Made by a program: the position numbers and the translations under genes. This document shows, piece after piece, positions 11,075 to 23,834 of a stretch of 64,000 nucleotides of DNA. Within the stretch, counting starts at the first letter, position 1; each line of letters begins with the position of its first letter. Where the stretch lies: contig JAPEHQ010000024.1 in NCBI GenBank assembly GCA_027405735.1, positions 186,001-250,000 on the forward strand, in the 5' to 3' direction. The DNA is from Mucor racemosus (lineage: Eukaryota; Mucoromycota; Mucoromycetes; Mucorales; Mucoraceae). The notes under the pieces were generated by a model. The model saw only the letters and a list, made by a program, of their open reading frames with translations, was not told where the DNA came from and made no database searches.

Positions 11075-12250
11075 ACTATGGTAATCTAAGTTTTAAATAA
11101 AAGAGCTTTTTTTTTTACTTTTCTTATATTTAACCATGTACTGTCTGAAAACTCAGATTTTTTAGCAGACATTTTTGGGACTCATTTTATCCTTACCAAC
11201 ACTCATGATTTTGATCAAAAAATAGAAAAATCAAATTTTGATACCAAAATCAACGTTTAAATATACTACATTGTGAGAGAAAATTGTAGCCATAGCTAAT
11301 ACACATTTTATAAAAGATTAATATTAAATGTAAAGTAATAAAACTTTGTACTTTTGTCCCAAAAACGGTTTTTTGGTTAAAGGATTTTCATGTAATATTT
11401 TGCAATAAAAATGTTTGTTATTTTTTATTGAGCAAATAGAACGTTAAATTCTGTATATGTGTATATTTTTTGTTTTTATAATTGGTAGTAAAATCCGCTC
11501 TAGATTTGCAAAATCAGAAAAAAAAATTTAAAAAATGTCAAAATTGATGATCTGGGACAAGAATAATTTTTGAAATTAATATTCCGCTTATAAGCCTTGT
11601 AAGTCTTAAGAATAAGAGATTTTATAATACTTGAGAACTTTTTCAAGAATTTACGATGCTGTACCCGCTTGATTCAAGCTTATTACTGTAAATCTTTATA
11701 CATGTCAATATTGTGTGGTAGCTTATTTGATGATGATATCACCCTACTTTATAATTATTGCGCTAGAGGTAGTTTACATTGAGCTTTACTCTTACCCCTC
11801 CAATATCATAAACATAAACATGGCCATCACAACAGGAACCTATTGCCGTCTTTTTATCCTCTTTATCGCAAGTCAATTTATTCAAGGCTTTACTAGAACC
11901 AACCTAAGTACTTACAAATGGTTCCTTGGTATTTTCATTCAAATTTCATAAAATAAATTGACTGGTTCCATCTACAGTAATATCAAACGTATCATTAGCC
12001 TGCCTCATGATGAATGTCAATAAAAAGCTTGATTTTTAATAGTACACCAATTAAATAAAAAATAAGATGATACTAATAGCATATGGTGAGTATTTAACAT
12101 CTAAGTAAGTTTGATAAAGTATGCTTTCAAACCCTTTTAAAAATCCTAAGGGAAACACAACATCTTGGTCCTATAATTTCTATCCATCAAAATATTGCAA
12201 TTTCCACTACACAATGAATGCACCATTTATCAATATTGACCTCGATGTAT
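11075..12250 (-). repeat. Dynein-fragment repeat, copy A
   Basis: Same sequence as copies B-F, minus orientation. The WD40-like coding fragment is at about 11779-12019. It is broken here: the Trp of the LWNLN motif and other codons are altered. The shared non-coding part (CCTTACCAACACTCATGA..., AAAACGGTTTTTTGG...) extends to about 11075, where similarity stops, so this copy is truncated. At its right end CCTCGATGTA abuts the GCAC-rich end of copy B. Confidence 0.85.
11779..12019 (-). pseudogene. Dynein intermediate chain WD40 fragment, copy A (broken)
   Basis: Translates on the minus strand, with stops, as a relative of the intact fragment in copy E. Recognisable pieces are DGTSQF, NENTKEPF, KALNKL and GHVYVYDIGE. 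A captured, decayed gene piece rather than a gene. Confidence 0.7.
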
Positions 12251-12254
12251 ACAC

Positions 12255-12600
12255 TACGGCCGACCTGTACGGCACAAGGTGATTTTGTTGTGCCCAGGTG
12301 GGCTGCACACTATAGCCTGAGCTGTTGTTGTGCCCACTGAATAGTGGCTAAAAAGATAACAAGATGCACATGGGCACAACAAAAGAAACTGCACATGAAC
12401 ACAACGCTAAGTCTGTATGTGCAGAATTATAGATTCTGTCCATGTGCATGACATTAATCCCATGTGTGCATAATAATAGAATTGCCCATAAGCGTATAAT
12501 TATCCCTAATTGTGCATAATAATAAAATCTGGCCATGAGCATAATGAGCAGATTGTATGGGCACAAATTGGCTTGTATATGAGCATTGTACCGTTCTCAA
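12255..12600. repeat. GCAC-rich terminal array (end of copy B)
   Basis: About a dozen TGTGC or GCACA words on both strands in ~340 bp (e.g. TTGTGCCCA, ATGCACATGG, TTGTGCATAA). It ends at CACTACGGCCGACCTGT. Homologous arrays occur at 39640-40000 and 45070-45400. The ORFs of 72-88 residues here are translated repeat. Confidence 0.8.
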
Positions 12601-12997
12601 AATTTCATTCAATTTTTTACTGGAATGGGTTTTTAAATTACATTTGCTTTTATTATTAATATTGATTATTATAGACAAGAATACAATTCCATACATTGTT
12701 GATGTAGTAGAGCAATGCATTCAAAAGCCAATATATTTACGATTATCATCATTTGTAAATATGTTTATAGCTATAATAATGTTTGCAGCAACAATAATGT
12801 TTGCTTCAGCATAAAATAATTAAGTAACACTTGCGTCTTAAATTTATATGCAAGCCAAATTTAATATTATAGATGTTACTTTATCACACATAAAATTTAA
12901 ACAATTTAACCTTCTTTAAACTTACTATTTTAGTTTATGATTGTCCGCTGTAAAAAGATTTGCTTTCAAGCATAGCTATGATCAAAACTATGGTTAT

Positions 12998-13530
12998 TGT
13001 TGTATCCCACCTACTAGTATCATACGTTATCACCTTCTACAGTATCAATACATCTTACAATCTATTGACTACTACGACATATATTGAAGTGCAAGTCTTG
13101 ATAACGGATATAAGAAACTCCTAGCGTACCAAGTTTAAACCAGTAATTACCAAGAACGCTTTGACCTCAATTATGACACCACATTATTTCATCCCAGCAG
13201 TTAACCAATCAAGTAGCTATCAAATCAACATCCAAGCATATTTAGCGCAGCATTGAAACAAGACAACTCACAAGCTCTGCAAGAACGGTTAAATTATGAT
13301 TAATTCATTTCAATCCATAGATTACTATCAAACAGATCCAATGGTTCAATAGTGCCTTAAATTACATTTCAGGATCTCAATATCAAATCAATATAAAAGG
13401 CCGTACTTTTATATCTAAATAAACGATATCTTGTTTTTATTATACAGTTGAAGAACTAATTCATTACTCATTCTCTTTTAATTATATTCATTTTTCAAGT
13501 ATTATTTATCAATCCTGAAAATATACGACA
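12998..13530 (+). mobile_element. Solo LTR, family alpha, copy 1
   Basis: 533 bp from TGTTGTATCCC to ATACGACA, flanked by a perfect 5-bp duplication GTTAT (12993-12997 and 13531-13535). Contains a TATA-like AATATAAAAGG near 13394 and an AATAA-type signal shortly after. No internal retrotransposon sequence remains, so it is a product of LTR-LTR recombination. Confidence 0.92.
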
Positions 13531-14924
13531 GTTATTAGACAAGGCATCAGGTTATTCTTTTTTTTTGTTTCTATATCATTTGAAATTTTATCACTTTTCT
13601 GGGACATTTCATTGGTTTGAAGTCAGTTCTAATACTTCATTGAGTAGACATAAATATAATTGCCTTCGATTTGATCTGGTAATTAAAAAGTACTGTACTA
13701 CGTCCAACAATACACTAGTAAATAATAATGTTTGAACTTAGAATGCGATTAAATGAAAATATCAGTCTCTAATAATATAGACTGTTACCTATATTAAAAA
13801 CATTAGTCCCTTATGTTAGCATGCGTATTCTGTTAAAGAAAAGAATATCAGTTTGGTATATATTCTGATGATATGCCTTATCAAACGGTGAAAATATTCA
13901 TGGAATATGAAAACAAAAAGAGAGAAATAACACACGTAGAAAAGGATTTTCAAGACTTTACATTCTTTAGCACAATTAAAACCCTGCTAAATTGCACGTT
14001 TCAGTCAATGTAAAAGTAGTATTACAGATCATGAACCATAAACTATACCGAATAGGCAATAACTATTACCATAAAAACATACATTTTTCTACCATAAAAA
14101 CCGTCTGTGATATTATATATTCGTTAAAAATTGCAAAAGCGAGCACGTAGTAGAGTGACGCAGTGATTGAGTAATTGTAGCAACATTTAACGGCAAAGTT
14201 TTTTCGTATACTATCGTATATATATAAGTTTTCAATAAAAATGCGTTTTTTTTTAAACTTTTATTCTATTTAACCATGTACTGTCTGAAAACTCAGATTT
14301 TTTAGCAGACATTTTTGGGACTCATTTCATCCTTACCAACACTCATGATTTTGATCAAAAAATAGAAAAATCAAATTTTGATACCAAAATCAACGTTTAA
14401 ATATACTACATTGTGAGAGAAAATTATAGCCATGACTAATACACATTTTATAAAACCTTAATATTAAATGTTAAGTAATGAAACTTACCATTTTTGTCCC
14501 AAAAACGGTTTTTTGATTAAAGGATTCTCATGTAATATTTTGAAATAAAAATGTTTGTTATTTTTTATTGTGCAAATAGAGCGCTAACTTCTGTATATGT
14601 GTATATTTTTTGTTTTTATGATTGGTAGTAAAATCCGCTCTAGATTTGCAAAATCAGAAAAAAAAAATTTAAAAAATGTCAAAATTGATGATTTGGGACA
14701 AGAATAATTTTTGAAATTAATATTCCGCTTATAAGCCTTGTAAGTCTTAAGAATAAGAGATTTTATAATACTTGAGAACTTTTTCAAGAATTTACGATGC
14801 TGTATCCACTTGATTCGAGCTTATTATTGTAAATCTTTATACATGTTAATATTGTGTGGTAGTTTATTTGATGTTGATATGTTGATATAACCTTACTTTA
14901 TAATTATTGCGCTAGAGGTGATTA

Positions 14925-15192
14925 CATTGAGTTTTAGCCTTACCTCTCCAATATCATCATAAACATAAACATAAACATAAACATGGCTGCCACTGGAATC
15001 TATTGCCGCCTTTTTATCCTCTTTGTCCCAAGCCAATTTATTTAGTGCATCATTATCAGAACCAACGTAAATACTCCTCCTTCCAAATGGGTCTTCGGTA
15101 TTTTCATTCAACAAATTCCATAAATTAAATTGACTGTTTTCATTTACTGTAATAGCAAACGTATTATTAGCCCGCCTCATGGTAAATGACAG
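14925..15192 (-). pseudogene. Dynein intermediate chain WD40 fragment, copy B
   Basis: Open for 95 codons (14893-15180). It contains FNLWNLLNENTEDPF, DALNKLAWDKEDKKAA and SGSHVYVYVYVYDDIGE. The VY stretch comes from expansion of an ATAAAC hexanucleotide at about 14962-14985. Similar to the C-terminal blade of cytoplasmic dynein intermediate chain. Confidence 0.75.
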
Positions 15193-15469
15193 TGTAAAGT
15201 TAGAAACATCCCATTGTCGTTGTTATAAGCTATAAAAAGCTTGATTTTTAACAGTACACCAATTAAATAAAAATAAGATGATACTAATAGCATATGGTGA
15301 GTATTTAACATCTAAGTAAGTTTGATGAAGTATGCTTTTAAACCCTTTTAAAAATTCTGAGGCAAACACAACAACGTCTTGGTCCTGCAATTTATATCTA
15401 TTAAAATGTTGCAATTTCCACTAAATAATAAATGCTCTTTTTATATAATACCTTGGCCTCGATGTACAT

Positions 15470-15770
15470 TGTTGGGTATCGCTTGATCTATCAGAATTAG
15501 AAATTACTGAATTACCAATTTAGAACATCTGTTAAACCATGATGTTCAACATGCAAATCAAGCAAGGTCATATTTCATGCGTCTATAATCATGCTACTAT
15601 TGAATAATAGAAGCGTGATTCCAATATATCCACGCAATATCCAAATGCTAATTCTAATTATATTATCACTCACATTTACTACACTCATCAAATTAGTATA
15701 TAAGCCCACTCTATAAGCTCATAATAAAACGGTACTTTTTCATTTCATTATTATGTTATACCAGAATCTA
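15470..15770 (+). repeat. LTR-like repeat, family gamma, copy 1
   Basis: Begins TGTTGGGTATCGC and has a TATATAAGCCC TATA-like box and an AATAAAACGGTAC polyadenylation-like stretch, the layout of an LTR. Closely similar on the minus strand to 50090-50385 and more distantly to 46860-47140. Right end and target duplication not resolved. Confidence 0.6.
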
Positions 15771-15945
15771 GATATAGCGCTACAGTATTCGTATTATCAG
15801 GATATTGTTATTTTTACACCATTAATAGCTATTGTATCACTTGATAATCTCTTCTATAAATAATCTCATTCTCTACATTGAATAAAACCCAACTTTTACT
15901 CCTGTCTAATTCTTATTAGTTTTGGTAAAACAGATTAATTTCATA
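15771..15945 (+). repeat. LTR-like repeat, family delta, copy 1
   Basis: Matches the reverse complement of 44533-44705: ACACCATTAATAGCTATTG, TCTTCTATA, AATAAAACCCA. It ends TTTTGGTAAAACA. Probably a small LTR or LTR fragment set into copy C. Confidence 0.5.
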
Positions 15946-17319
15946 CGATTTACTTTTCGATCTAAATCAAAGACATTATATCATTCTTTTTTTGTGTTTC
16001 TATATCAATTGAAATTTTATCACTTTTCTGGAACATTTCATGGGTTTGTGGCCAGTTCTGGCTTCTCATTAGATATAAATATAATTGCCTTCTATTTGAT
16101 CTACTAATCAAGAAATACGTCCAACAATACAGTAGTAAATAATGATGTTTGATCTTAAAATGCGGTAAAATGAAAATATCAGTCTTTAATATAGACTGCT
16201 ACTTATATTAAAAACATTAGTTTCTTATGTTGTTGGAATGCGTATTCAGATAAAACAAAAGAATACCAGCTTGATAGTCTGATATACCTTATCAAACGGT
16301 GAATATATCATTGGAATATGAAAACAAAAAAAAAGAGAAACAACACACGTTGAAAAGGATTTTTGAGGCTTTACATTATCTAGCGCAATTAAAATCCTGT
16401 TAAATTGCTCATTTCAGCCAATGCAAAAGCAGCATCACATCGCATGAATCATAAATTAAGCAAAATACGAAATATCTGTTATCATAGAAACATACATTTT
16501 TGTTCCCAGAAAAACCATCTATTATCATATCATACATTCATTAAAAAATTGCAAAAGCAAGCTCGTAGAACGACGCCGTAATTGAGCATAGCAAGATTGG
16601 ACGGCTAAGTCTCTTATACTATGATATATCTAAGTTTTAAATAAAAAAGTGTTTCTTTTTTTTAACTTTTCTTATATTTAACCACGTACGGTCTGAAAAT
16701 TCAGTTTTTGTAGCGGACATTTTCGGGACTCATTTTATCCTTACCAACACTCATGGTTTTGATCAAAAAATAGAAAAATCGAATTTTGACACCAAAATCA
16801 ACGTTTAAATATACTACACTGTGAGAGAAAATTATAGCCATGACTAATACGCATCTTATAAAAGATTAATACTAAATGTTAAGTAATAAAAGTTTGTACT
16901 TTTGGCCCAAAAACAGTTTTTTGATCAAAGGATTTTCATGTAATATTTTGTAATAAAAATGTTTGTTATTTTTTATTGAGCAAATAGAGCGCTAAACGTT
17001 GTATATGTGTATATTTTTTGTTTTTATGATTGGTAGTATAATTAACTCTAGATTTGCAAAATCAAAAAAAAAATTTAAAAAATGTCAAAATTGATGATCT
17101 GGACAAGAATAATTTTTGAAATTAATATTCCGCTTATAAGCCTTGTAAGTCTTAAGAATAAGAGATTTTATAATACTTGAGAACTTTTTCAAGAATTTAC
17201 GATGCTGTACCCGCTTGATTCAAGCTCATTACTGTAAATCTTTATACATGTTGATATTGTGTGGTAGTTTACTTGATGATAATATAGTCTTACGTTATAG
17301 TTCTTGCACTGGAGATGAT

Positions 17320-17558
17320 TTACATTAAGTTTCTGTCTTACCTCTCCAATAACATAAACATGGCTGCCACTGGAATCTATTGCCGCCTTTTTACCCTCTT
17401 TGTCCCAAGGCAATTTATTCAATGCTTTACTAGAACCAACTGAAGCACTTACAAATGGTTCCTCGGTATTTTCATTCAAATTCCATAAATTAAATTGACT
17501 GGTACCATCTACAGTAGTATCAATCGTATCGTCAGCCCGCCTTATAATAAATGTCAAT
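17320..17558 (-). pseudogene. Dynein intermediate chain WD40 fragment, copy C
   Basis: Open frame of 122 codons (17189-17557) with DGTSQFNLWNLNENTEE, KALNKLPWDKEGKKAA and SGSHVYVIGEV. A small in-frame deletion removes residues of the VYDIGE motif. Confidence 0.75.
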
Positions 17559-17594
17559 CTAAATCAGAAACATCCCATTGCTATTGTTATAAGA

Positions 17595-18123
17595 TGTCGT
17601 ATATTTTTAGGATTGATAAATAGTACTTAAAAAAGAATACAATTATAAAAGAATGAGTAATTAATCAATTCTTCAACTGTATAATAAAAACAAGATATCG
17701 TTTATTTAGATGTAAAAGTATTGCCTTTTATATTGATTTGACATTGAGATCCTGAGATGTAATTTAAGGCACTATTGAACCATTGGATCTGTTTGATAGT
17801 AATCTATGGATTGAAATGGATCAATCATAATTTAACCGTTCTTGCAGAGCTTGTGAGTTGTCTTGTTTCAATGCTGCGCTAAATATGCTTGGATGTTGAT
17901 TTGATAGCTACTTGATTGGTTAACTGCTGGGATGAAATAATGTGGTGTCATAATTGAGGTCCAAGCGTTCTTGGTAATTACGGGATTAAACTTGATACGC
18001 TAGGAGTTTCTTATATCCGATATCAAGACTTGCACTTCAATACATGTCGTAGTCAATAGATTGTAAGATGTATTGATACTGTAGAAGGTGATAACGTATG
18101 ATACTAGTAGGTGGGATACAGCA
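17595..18123 (-). mobile_element. Solo LTR, family alpha, copy 2
   Basis: 529 bp, minus orientation (plus strand TGTCGTATATT...GGGATACAGCA). Perfect 5-bp target duplication TAAGA (17590-17594 and 18124-18128). Over 90 percent like copy 1 by eye. Confidence 0.92.
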
Positions 18124-18539
18124 TAAGATACGAAAAGCTTTATTTTTAATAATACGACAATTAAATAAAAAACAAGATGATACTAATAACAGCATATGGT
18201 AAGTATTTAATATCTAAGTAAGTTTGATAAAGTATGCCTTTAAACCCTTTTGAAAATCCTGAGGCAAACACAACATCTTGGTCCTGTAATTTCTATCCAT
18301 CAAACTGTTGCGATTTTAACTACACAATGAATGCATCTTTTATCAATCTTGGCCTCGATGTACATTGGGTATCAGTTTTTTACCAGTTGTATTTTGTCTA
18401 ATTCATTAATATTTAATCATATCAAACGATGATTTGTAGCATTCTCAAAAAAAAAAGAATAAATTCTTCAAGAGGGTTCTGTATATCAAATTATGCGATT
18501 TATTAGCAATGATTGCATTTAACTATGCTTTTTAGACCT

Positions 18540-19088
18540 ATTGATGCTAATCAAAAAAATTAGTACTTTCATTCAGAAGTAAGCTTTGCTGTATAAATTT
18601 ACGTCCGCCCATTCAATAAATGATATTGCATTTATTATTCGTTATATCTATCAATCACCCAACTTCGTCTTGATTCGATACATTTAACAATTAGTATCTA
18701 AATTACACTTGAGCCACCAGGTATCGTTACAACAAATTCTCGTATATATAGCAGATCAGCAGATTGACGAAGCATCACAATTTGGATCATGTTTTTGTGT
18801 TCATAGATCTGAGTTCTCTCACACATTTATAGATCTCTGCATGAACCATATCTTTATATCTGTTCAATTATTTAACGGAAATACATTGAACGCCAACATC
18901 GTACATGATAAAACGTTTTACTTTATTGCGAGTCAACACAACTGATTTGATGCTATTTTAGCATCAGCAGTTCAACCAGATAAGTTTGAGATTAGACGAC
19001 CCCTTTTAATAGTTTTGCATGCCATCATGAGCCAATAATGTGCCGTCATTATAGATACGCTAATCAAGGATGGTGAGTTAACTCTAAT
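18540..19088 (+). repeat. Inverted repeat R1, left copy
   Basis: About 550 bp matching the reverse complement of 36930-37485 (words ACCATCCTTGATTAGCGTAT and CATGGCATGCAAAACTATT, allowing differences). The inner edges of both copies face the 19-37 kb gene block. The 78-residue ORF inside is not conserved in the other copy. Confidence 0.8.
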
Positions 19089-20109
19089 AGACGAACGAGA
19101 TTATGTAACAATATAAACAAAATAGTAAAATCAAATATATCAATTGAATGAGCAAGAGATAATAAGTCATGTAAATTAGCATATTTGAATTGTTTCAAGC
19201 GTTTTGAACTGAATACACCTTTACTTTTGACCTATAAACATTGATTTGTTAGTAAAATCAATTAACAAACTAATACCTAATGGTTATGGTGTACTTTTGA
19301 TAGTTGGTAGTGGTATAAAAGACAACATTTCGTTTTCCTCTTCTTGGCTGTTGGTAATTAAACAGAAACAAATATCTTTTAGAAACTAAATAGATTAACA
19401 CGAGGTTATTCATTCATTCATTCAAATCAGGTCAATAATACTATACATACTTTTATAATCGCCAATTTTTCTGCAGGTAGATATGGACTTTAGACCAAAA
19501 AAACATTGATTATAACGTAGATGATGGAACAAGATGATTAAACCTTAGATGCTTTTGTGTGTTACAAACAGAAATTTACAAAGGCATAAATACTTTTAAG
19601 GTTACCAAACAGATTGTTGTCGTTGTTGTTGTTTCCATTTGGTTTATGAAAGAAGGACGTGGGCAGAACTCTTTCAAACCCCAAATTTTAAATTGATATA
19701 CAGTACCTCGTCAATACGACAATTCTGTTGAATCAGAGGAACTCACATCTGCTTTAAACCATTCAATTATCGTCGTTATTAATTATATTATAATCGATAT
19801 ACAGTATACTGTATTTTAGTACATTGGCTAAAAAACTTTGATCTCATTTCTATGCTCATCTGGACTGCCTGATCTGCGCAAAAAGTATTATACTGCACCT
19901 CCGTGCAGATCATCATGCCCATGGAAAGCATAGTTTGTCCGTAGTTTAATGTCAGAATAAAGGCGAATTGGCTTAACTTGATGCAGCATTGATATAATAA
20001 TAATAGAAGTGACTTAAAATTGATCATAGAATTTAAACTTCATGATTGGGATATTGATTTTTTTATATATGTGGAATAGGTAGAGATATTCATGGAAAAA
20101 AAGTAAAAA
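19089..20109. other. Intergenic
   Basis: AT-rich. Short ORF 19788-20027 shows no family features. A (TTGTTG)n-like patch lies near 19612-19632. Nothing else recognised. Confidence 0.5.
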
Positions 20110-20392
20110 AAAAAAACAATAGGAATTTGACTAGATAACGCTAGGGTTTTATTATCAAGTAGAACTTAATCGACCCTTCTTTGAAAGGATGATGTCCTTC
20201 TATTTATACACAATTTCTGATCTATATTCTAAATCAATGAGAACAAATAGGAACATGCAATTTCATAATCTACCCGGTACGTTTAGGTCCTGATTTTACC
20301 ATAGATGAAATGAGGCCATATTGAACTAGGGATGTTGTCGAGCCCAGCTTATGCTAGCAAATTTGGCTGGCAAAACCCGGCTCGACATCAAT
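20110..20392 (-). mobile_element. Probable solo LTR, family epsilon
   Basis: On the minus strand it begins TGTCGAGCCGGG, has TATAAATAGAAGG as a TATA box and AATAAAACCCTAG downstream, the layout of an LTR. The first ~53 bases fold on themselves (TGTCGAGCC at one end, GGCTCGACA at the other). A related plus-strand start occurs at 41823-41850. The 3' border is unclear. Confidence 0.5.
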
Positions 20393-20639
20393 GCTATATT
20401 GAACATTGATGTATTTATGGTTTAGTAGGTCAATAATTATAATTGGCTAGGATCCACATCTCGATTATAAGATTATTTGCTGTATCAAACAGACATGTTA
20501 CATCAAAGTGATTCCGGATTTATCCCAGCGGTAATTCAAGTTAGACACCAGGTGAAATGGAGATCTAAATGGATGTAATCCACAGTATTCACCAGTAGAT
20601 GGATTCAATTAAAATCTACTCTGTATTTTTTATTCCATC

Positions 20640-21790
20640 AAAAAATATTGCTTTTTTGTTGAGATAATCAAGATAACAGTTTACATTACAGCTTAAAATC
20701 TATGATGACTGAGTTCCAAAATCGATTTGTCAAATCGATCAAAAAACAAGAAAAGAAACAGAATTATTTAATAGCTCATGAACTGTAAAGTAAGTGACAC
20801 TAGTGTATTAAATGCCTTTTGTATAGTTTTGGATTCTGTATTTATTCAAATATAATTCAAATAAATGCTTCACACAAATTTTTGCGTAAAATATGATTAA
20901 AATTTTGGAGATTTTTTGAAGATATGCATCACTTTTTATAAACATATTTTAGATATAATTAATTGAAATAATGCGCAAAAAAATTACCTATCAATTGAGC
21001 CATTGTTAAACCTTCTAGCTGCATTTTTCGTAGAGAAAACAAGATTTTTGTCAATTTTTTTTTCAAATTCAGAATTTGGGATGAGGGTTTATAAGGGAAA
21101 AATTGAAGCTAGAAACGAGGATGTCTCTTTTGACACATTTTTGAGGATATCTCCACGAAAAATCAATATTTTTAAAAAAACTAAACTGGGTTCAAGAGAT
21201 CTCAGCGATTTTAATGACATTAAAGTAAAAAAAGCGTTGCTCAATTTAACGGATATTTTGTAATCTACTACAAAAATGTCAAAAAAATGAAAAAAAAATA
21301 AAAGTGCTCAGAATTTTTTTATATTAAAATATGTTATAGAGTACTTTAAAACAAGTAAGTTTTATTATTAAAAAAAGTTAGTATTGCTTAATTTGGTCTA
21401 GAGATATGAAGCCTCAAAGTTTTCATTTTTAGCAGCGAAATACCTGTGAAAATCTGAAACATTAGCACTGAAAAATTAATACCAACTGCAAAAAATAGGA
21501 TATTTCCGGATACTTGTTTTTGGATTAAAGCTAAACATCTCAGGTACATTGGCATATAATGTTTTCTTGATGTTGCTTAGTGAAAAGAAAAGTTTAGTAG
21601 GGATGAAAAGTGAGACCCAGTTTTCAAGGAAACAGCAGCAAATTTCGCGATCCAGAACAACTTTTGAGTGTTTTGATGATTATACAAAAAAAAAAGTGTC
21701 GTTTCTGAAATTTCTATACATTTTGTCTGAGGGTTTTTGTAAAAAAATCATAGAAAAAAAAATTGTTGATTGATTATTAATAGGACTATT
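20640..21790 (+). repeat. Repeat family Z, copy 1
   Basis: About 1.1 kb shared, in the same orientation, with 50640-51735 and 63060-64000. Shared words: AACCTTCTAGCTGCA, AATTTGGGATGAGGG, CTGAAACATTAGCA, TAGGATATTTCCGGAT. The ORFs inside (21003-21263, 21549-21773) are not conserved between copies, so the unit looks non-coding. Confidence 0.85.
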
Positions 21791-22432
21791 GTCCTTTTTA
21801 AAACATGAATTTGATGCATGAATGTTATCTTACATAACGTTCAATATTAATACGATGAATTTAGGAAGTTCCACATCAACTTGAAATACACCACCAGTCC
21901 TGTGAAAGCGGTCCACTAGATACCCAATTAAGAATTGGTGAGTATAGGAAACCTGCAGCAACTGGATTGCGCCCAAATAAATAATCAATAAAGCTTTCGA
22001 AAAATCCTCTGTTGAAAACCAACTTGTGAATGACAGGAATAATCATGTTTAACGAAAAGGCTTTATTGTGAATTGCATGAAAACTGATATTGTAAAAGTG
22101 GGTTACTGTGTATATGACGCAATTTACGTACAGTACAATGAAACACCATTACTGATCTACTATTGTCAATACATTACATGTATGCTTGAAAGTTCCCAGA
22201 TTAAGAAAAAAAAGGTAAATGTCGCATACACAAAGCTAACTAAATTAACAATTATTAGTTTCAAACTTTAATCTGTATTTATGAGGCTACAAAATCTACT
22301 TTATTTCTTACAGAAGCGAATATATGGTGTAAAAAAAAGGGGGGGGGGATTGTGACGAAAAAGCTGATATTATGAATTGAAATGTAATCTATTTATCATG
22401 TTTTATGGAAAGAAAGAAGAGGGGAGGGGTAT
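21791..22432. other. Intergenic between repeat Z and the PSP1-domain gene
   Basis: No gene seen. A run of nine or ten G at about 22338-22348 and an AG-rich tract near 22410-22430 precede the 3' end of the minus-strand gene. Confidence 0.5.
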
Positions 22433-23834
22433 TTAGCTTTGTTCTGTAGCCTTCAATGAAGCATAAGCACACATCCAAATACGAGTTTTATAAATTTTAA
22501 ACAGTTCACGAACCAATTCACGGAAATCAATACGCTCGTTTGCTTTAAAATAAAACGTCAACTTGCGTCTATCCCTATGTGTATCGAAAAAAAAAATTAG
22601 ACATGAGGATATTTATGAAAAATTAGACAGATTACCATTGATATTCTGCATCAACAACTTCCATATTCAAATTCTTTTGCTTAATTTTTGCTTGACATAT
22701 GACCAAAGCTTTTTGTTCGTCTTGTTGTTTCAATTGGTGCGTAGCCAATTCAGCAGGATTTGCATGTCGAAATATACGTTTAATAGAAGTTACCCCTTTT
22801 TCCAAAGAAGATTTTTTGTTGATTTCAATAATTTTACCCAGGTCATAACCTCGATCTGCTTCAACAATGACCATTTCATTCAATTGAATGCGAATTATAT
22901 CGTCTTGTTGTATATAAAACCAATCAGACCGATAATCACCTTTAAATTGAACCAGATAGACTGTTTGATTAGGTTCAATTTGATCTATAGGAATACCTTT
23001 TCCCAAGTATTGAACATCGATGGCTACTGTAGTTGGACTAAAGTATTCATCTATTTGTTGTTGCTGCAATTGCTGTATGAGATGTTGCACTGGAGGATGT
23101 TGTTGCTTTTGCTTTGGTTGCTGTTGAAGTGGGTGTGAAGGTGGAGGAGTGATTGGTCTTACATAATGTTGTTGCGTTACAGCAATTGAATGACGACGGT
23201 CTTCCATTCTCAATAGAGGAGTGTTGTAATCAAAGGACCAAATAGACGATGATTTATCAATATCATTTCCAATATTATTTGTCATGAAACCACTTGAAGC
23301 AAGCGGAGATGGAAGAGGTGATTTATCAATATTACTGTAATCATGCTTACCACTACTACTGCTGCTGTTATCACGATAAAAGTAATCATCCGCAGTAGGA
23401 ATATCATAAAATAATGGAGCAGATTGCATTGTTGAAATTGAACGACTCCTTTTTTGCGGTTCCGTAGTATTATTATTATTATTTTGCCATGTAGAAGAGC
23501 TCCAAAGAGAATGCCAAGCAACTCCTGAATTATTCGGTGAACGATATGAAACAGGAGATGTCGTTGTCGTTGTTGTTGTTGTTTCTTCTTTCTTTGCAAT
23601 TGGAGGAGAAAGAGGAGTGATTAGCCAAGGATATGAATCAAGATTAAACTCATTTACAGTTGTAGTTGTTGAATTGGATGTTGTGTTTGATGGCACAATA
23701 TTATACAATTCATTTTGCTGTTTCAAATGATTATTATCTAGAAACCAATGTTCGTCGTTTTCTTCTTCATGCTGTTGATTTTGCTGTTGCTGCTGTTGTT
23801 GCTGTTGCTGTGTTAAGTTATAAAAAGTAGCCAT
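22433..23834 (-). CDS. PSP1 C-terminal domain protein (446 aa)
   Basis: Exons 22636-23834 and 22433-22574; intron 22575-22635 (GTAATC...CATAG). Splicing gives [13 protein letters not shown] in the middle of the domain. The N-terminal ~290 residues are low complexity: a Q run from residue 9, T and S runs, PPPSHP, and QQQ-rich helices. Residues ~300-445 form a PSP1 domain: [68 protein letters not shown]1 relatives in yeast are P-body or polymerase-suppressor proteins; the domain's chemistry is unknown. I chose ATG 23834 ([12 protein letters not shown]) because the 36 upstream codons encode only hydrophobic AT-rich spacer. Confidence 0.88.

Larger units (their letters stand above)
12255..15468 (-). 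repeat. Dynein-fragment repeat, copy B (most complete in left cluster)
   Basis: Reads right to left: flank with GGCCTCGATGTACATT near 15455, WD40 fragment 14925-15192, shared non-coding body to 13536, then 12997 down to the GCAC array. It is interrupted by a solo LTR at 12998-13530. Without the LTR the unit is about 2.7 kb. No transposase ORF was found in it. Confidence 0.8.
15946..18350 (-). repeat. Dynein-fragment repeat, copy C
   Basis: Minus-oriented copy with WD40 fragment at 17320-17558, interrupted on its upstream side by a solo LTR (17595-18123). Its far end is replaced by the delta and gamma repeats, so the GCAC array is missing. Confidence 0.8.

Noticed and set aside
12348..12814. 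Several 72-88-aa ORFs, with look-alikes at 39684-40062
   Set aside because: They are translations of the GCAC-rich array, not conserved as proteins between copies.
18709..18945. 78-aa ORF in R1
   Set aside because: The inverted copy at 36930-37485 has insertions and stops in the same frame.
21003..21773. ORFs of 86 and 74 aa in repeat Z
   Set aside because: Frames are not maintained in the other two copies; K/I/F-rich translation of AT-rich DNA.
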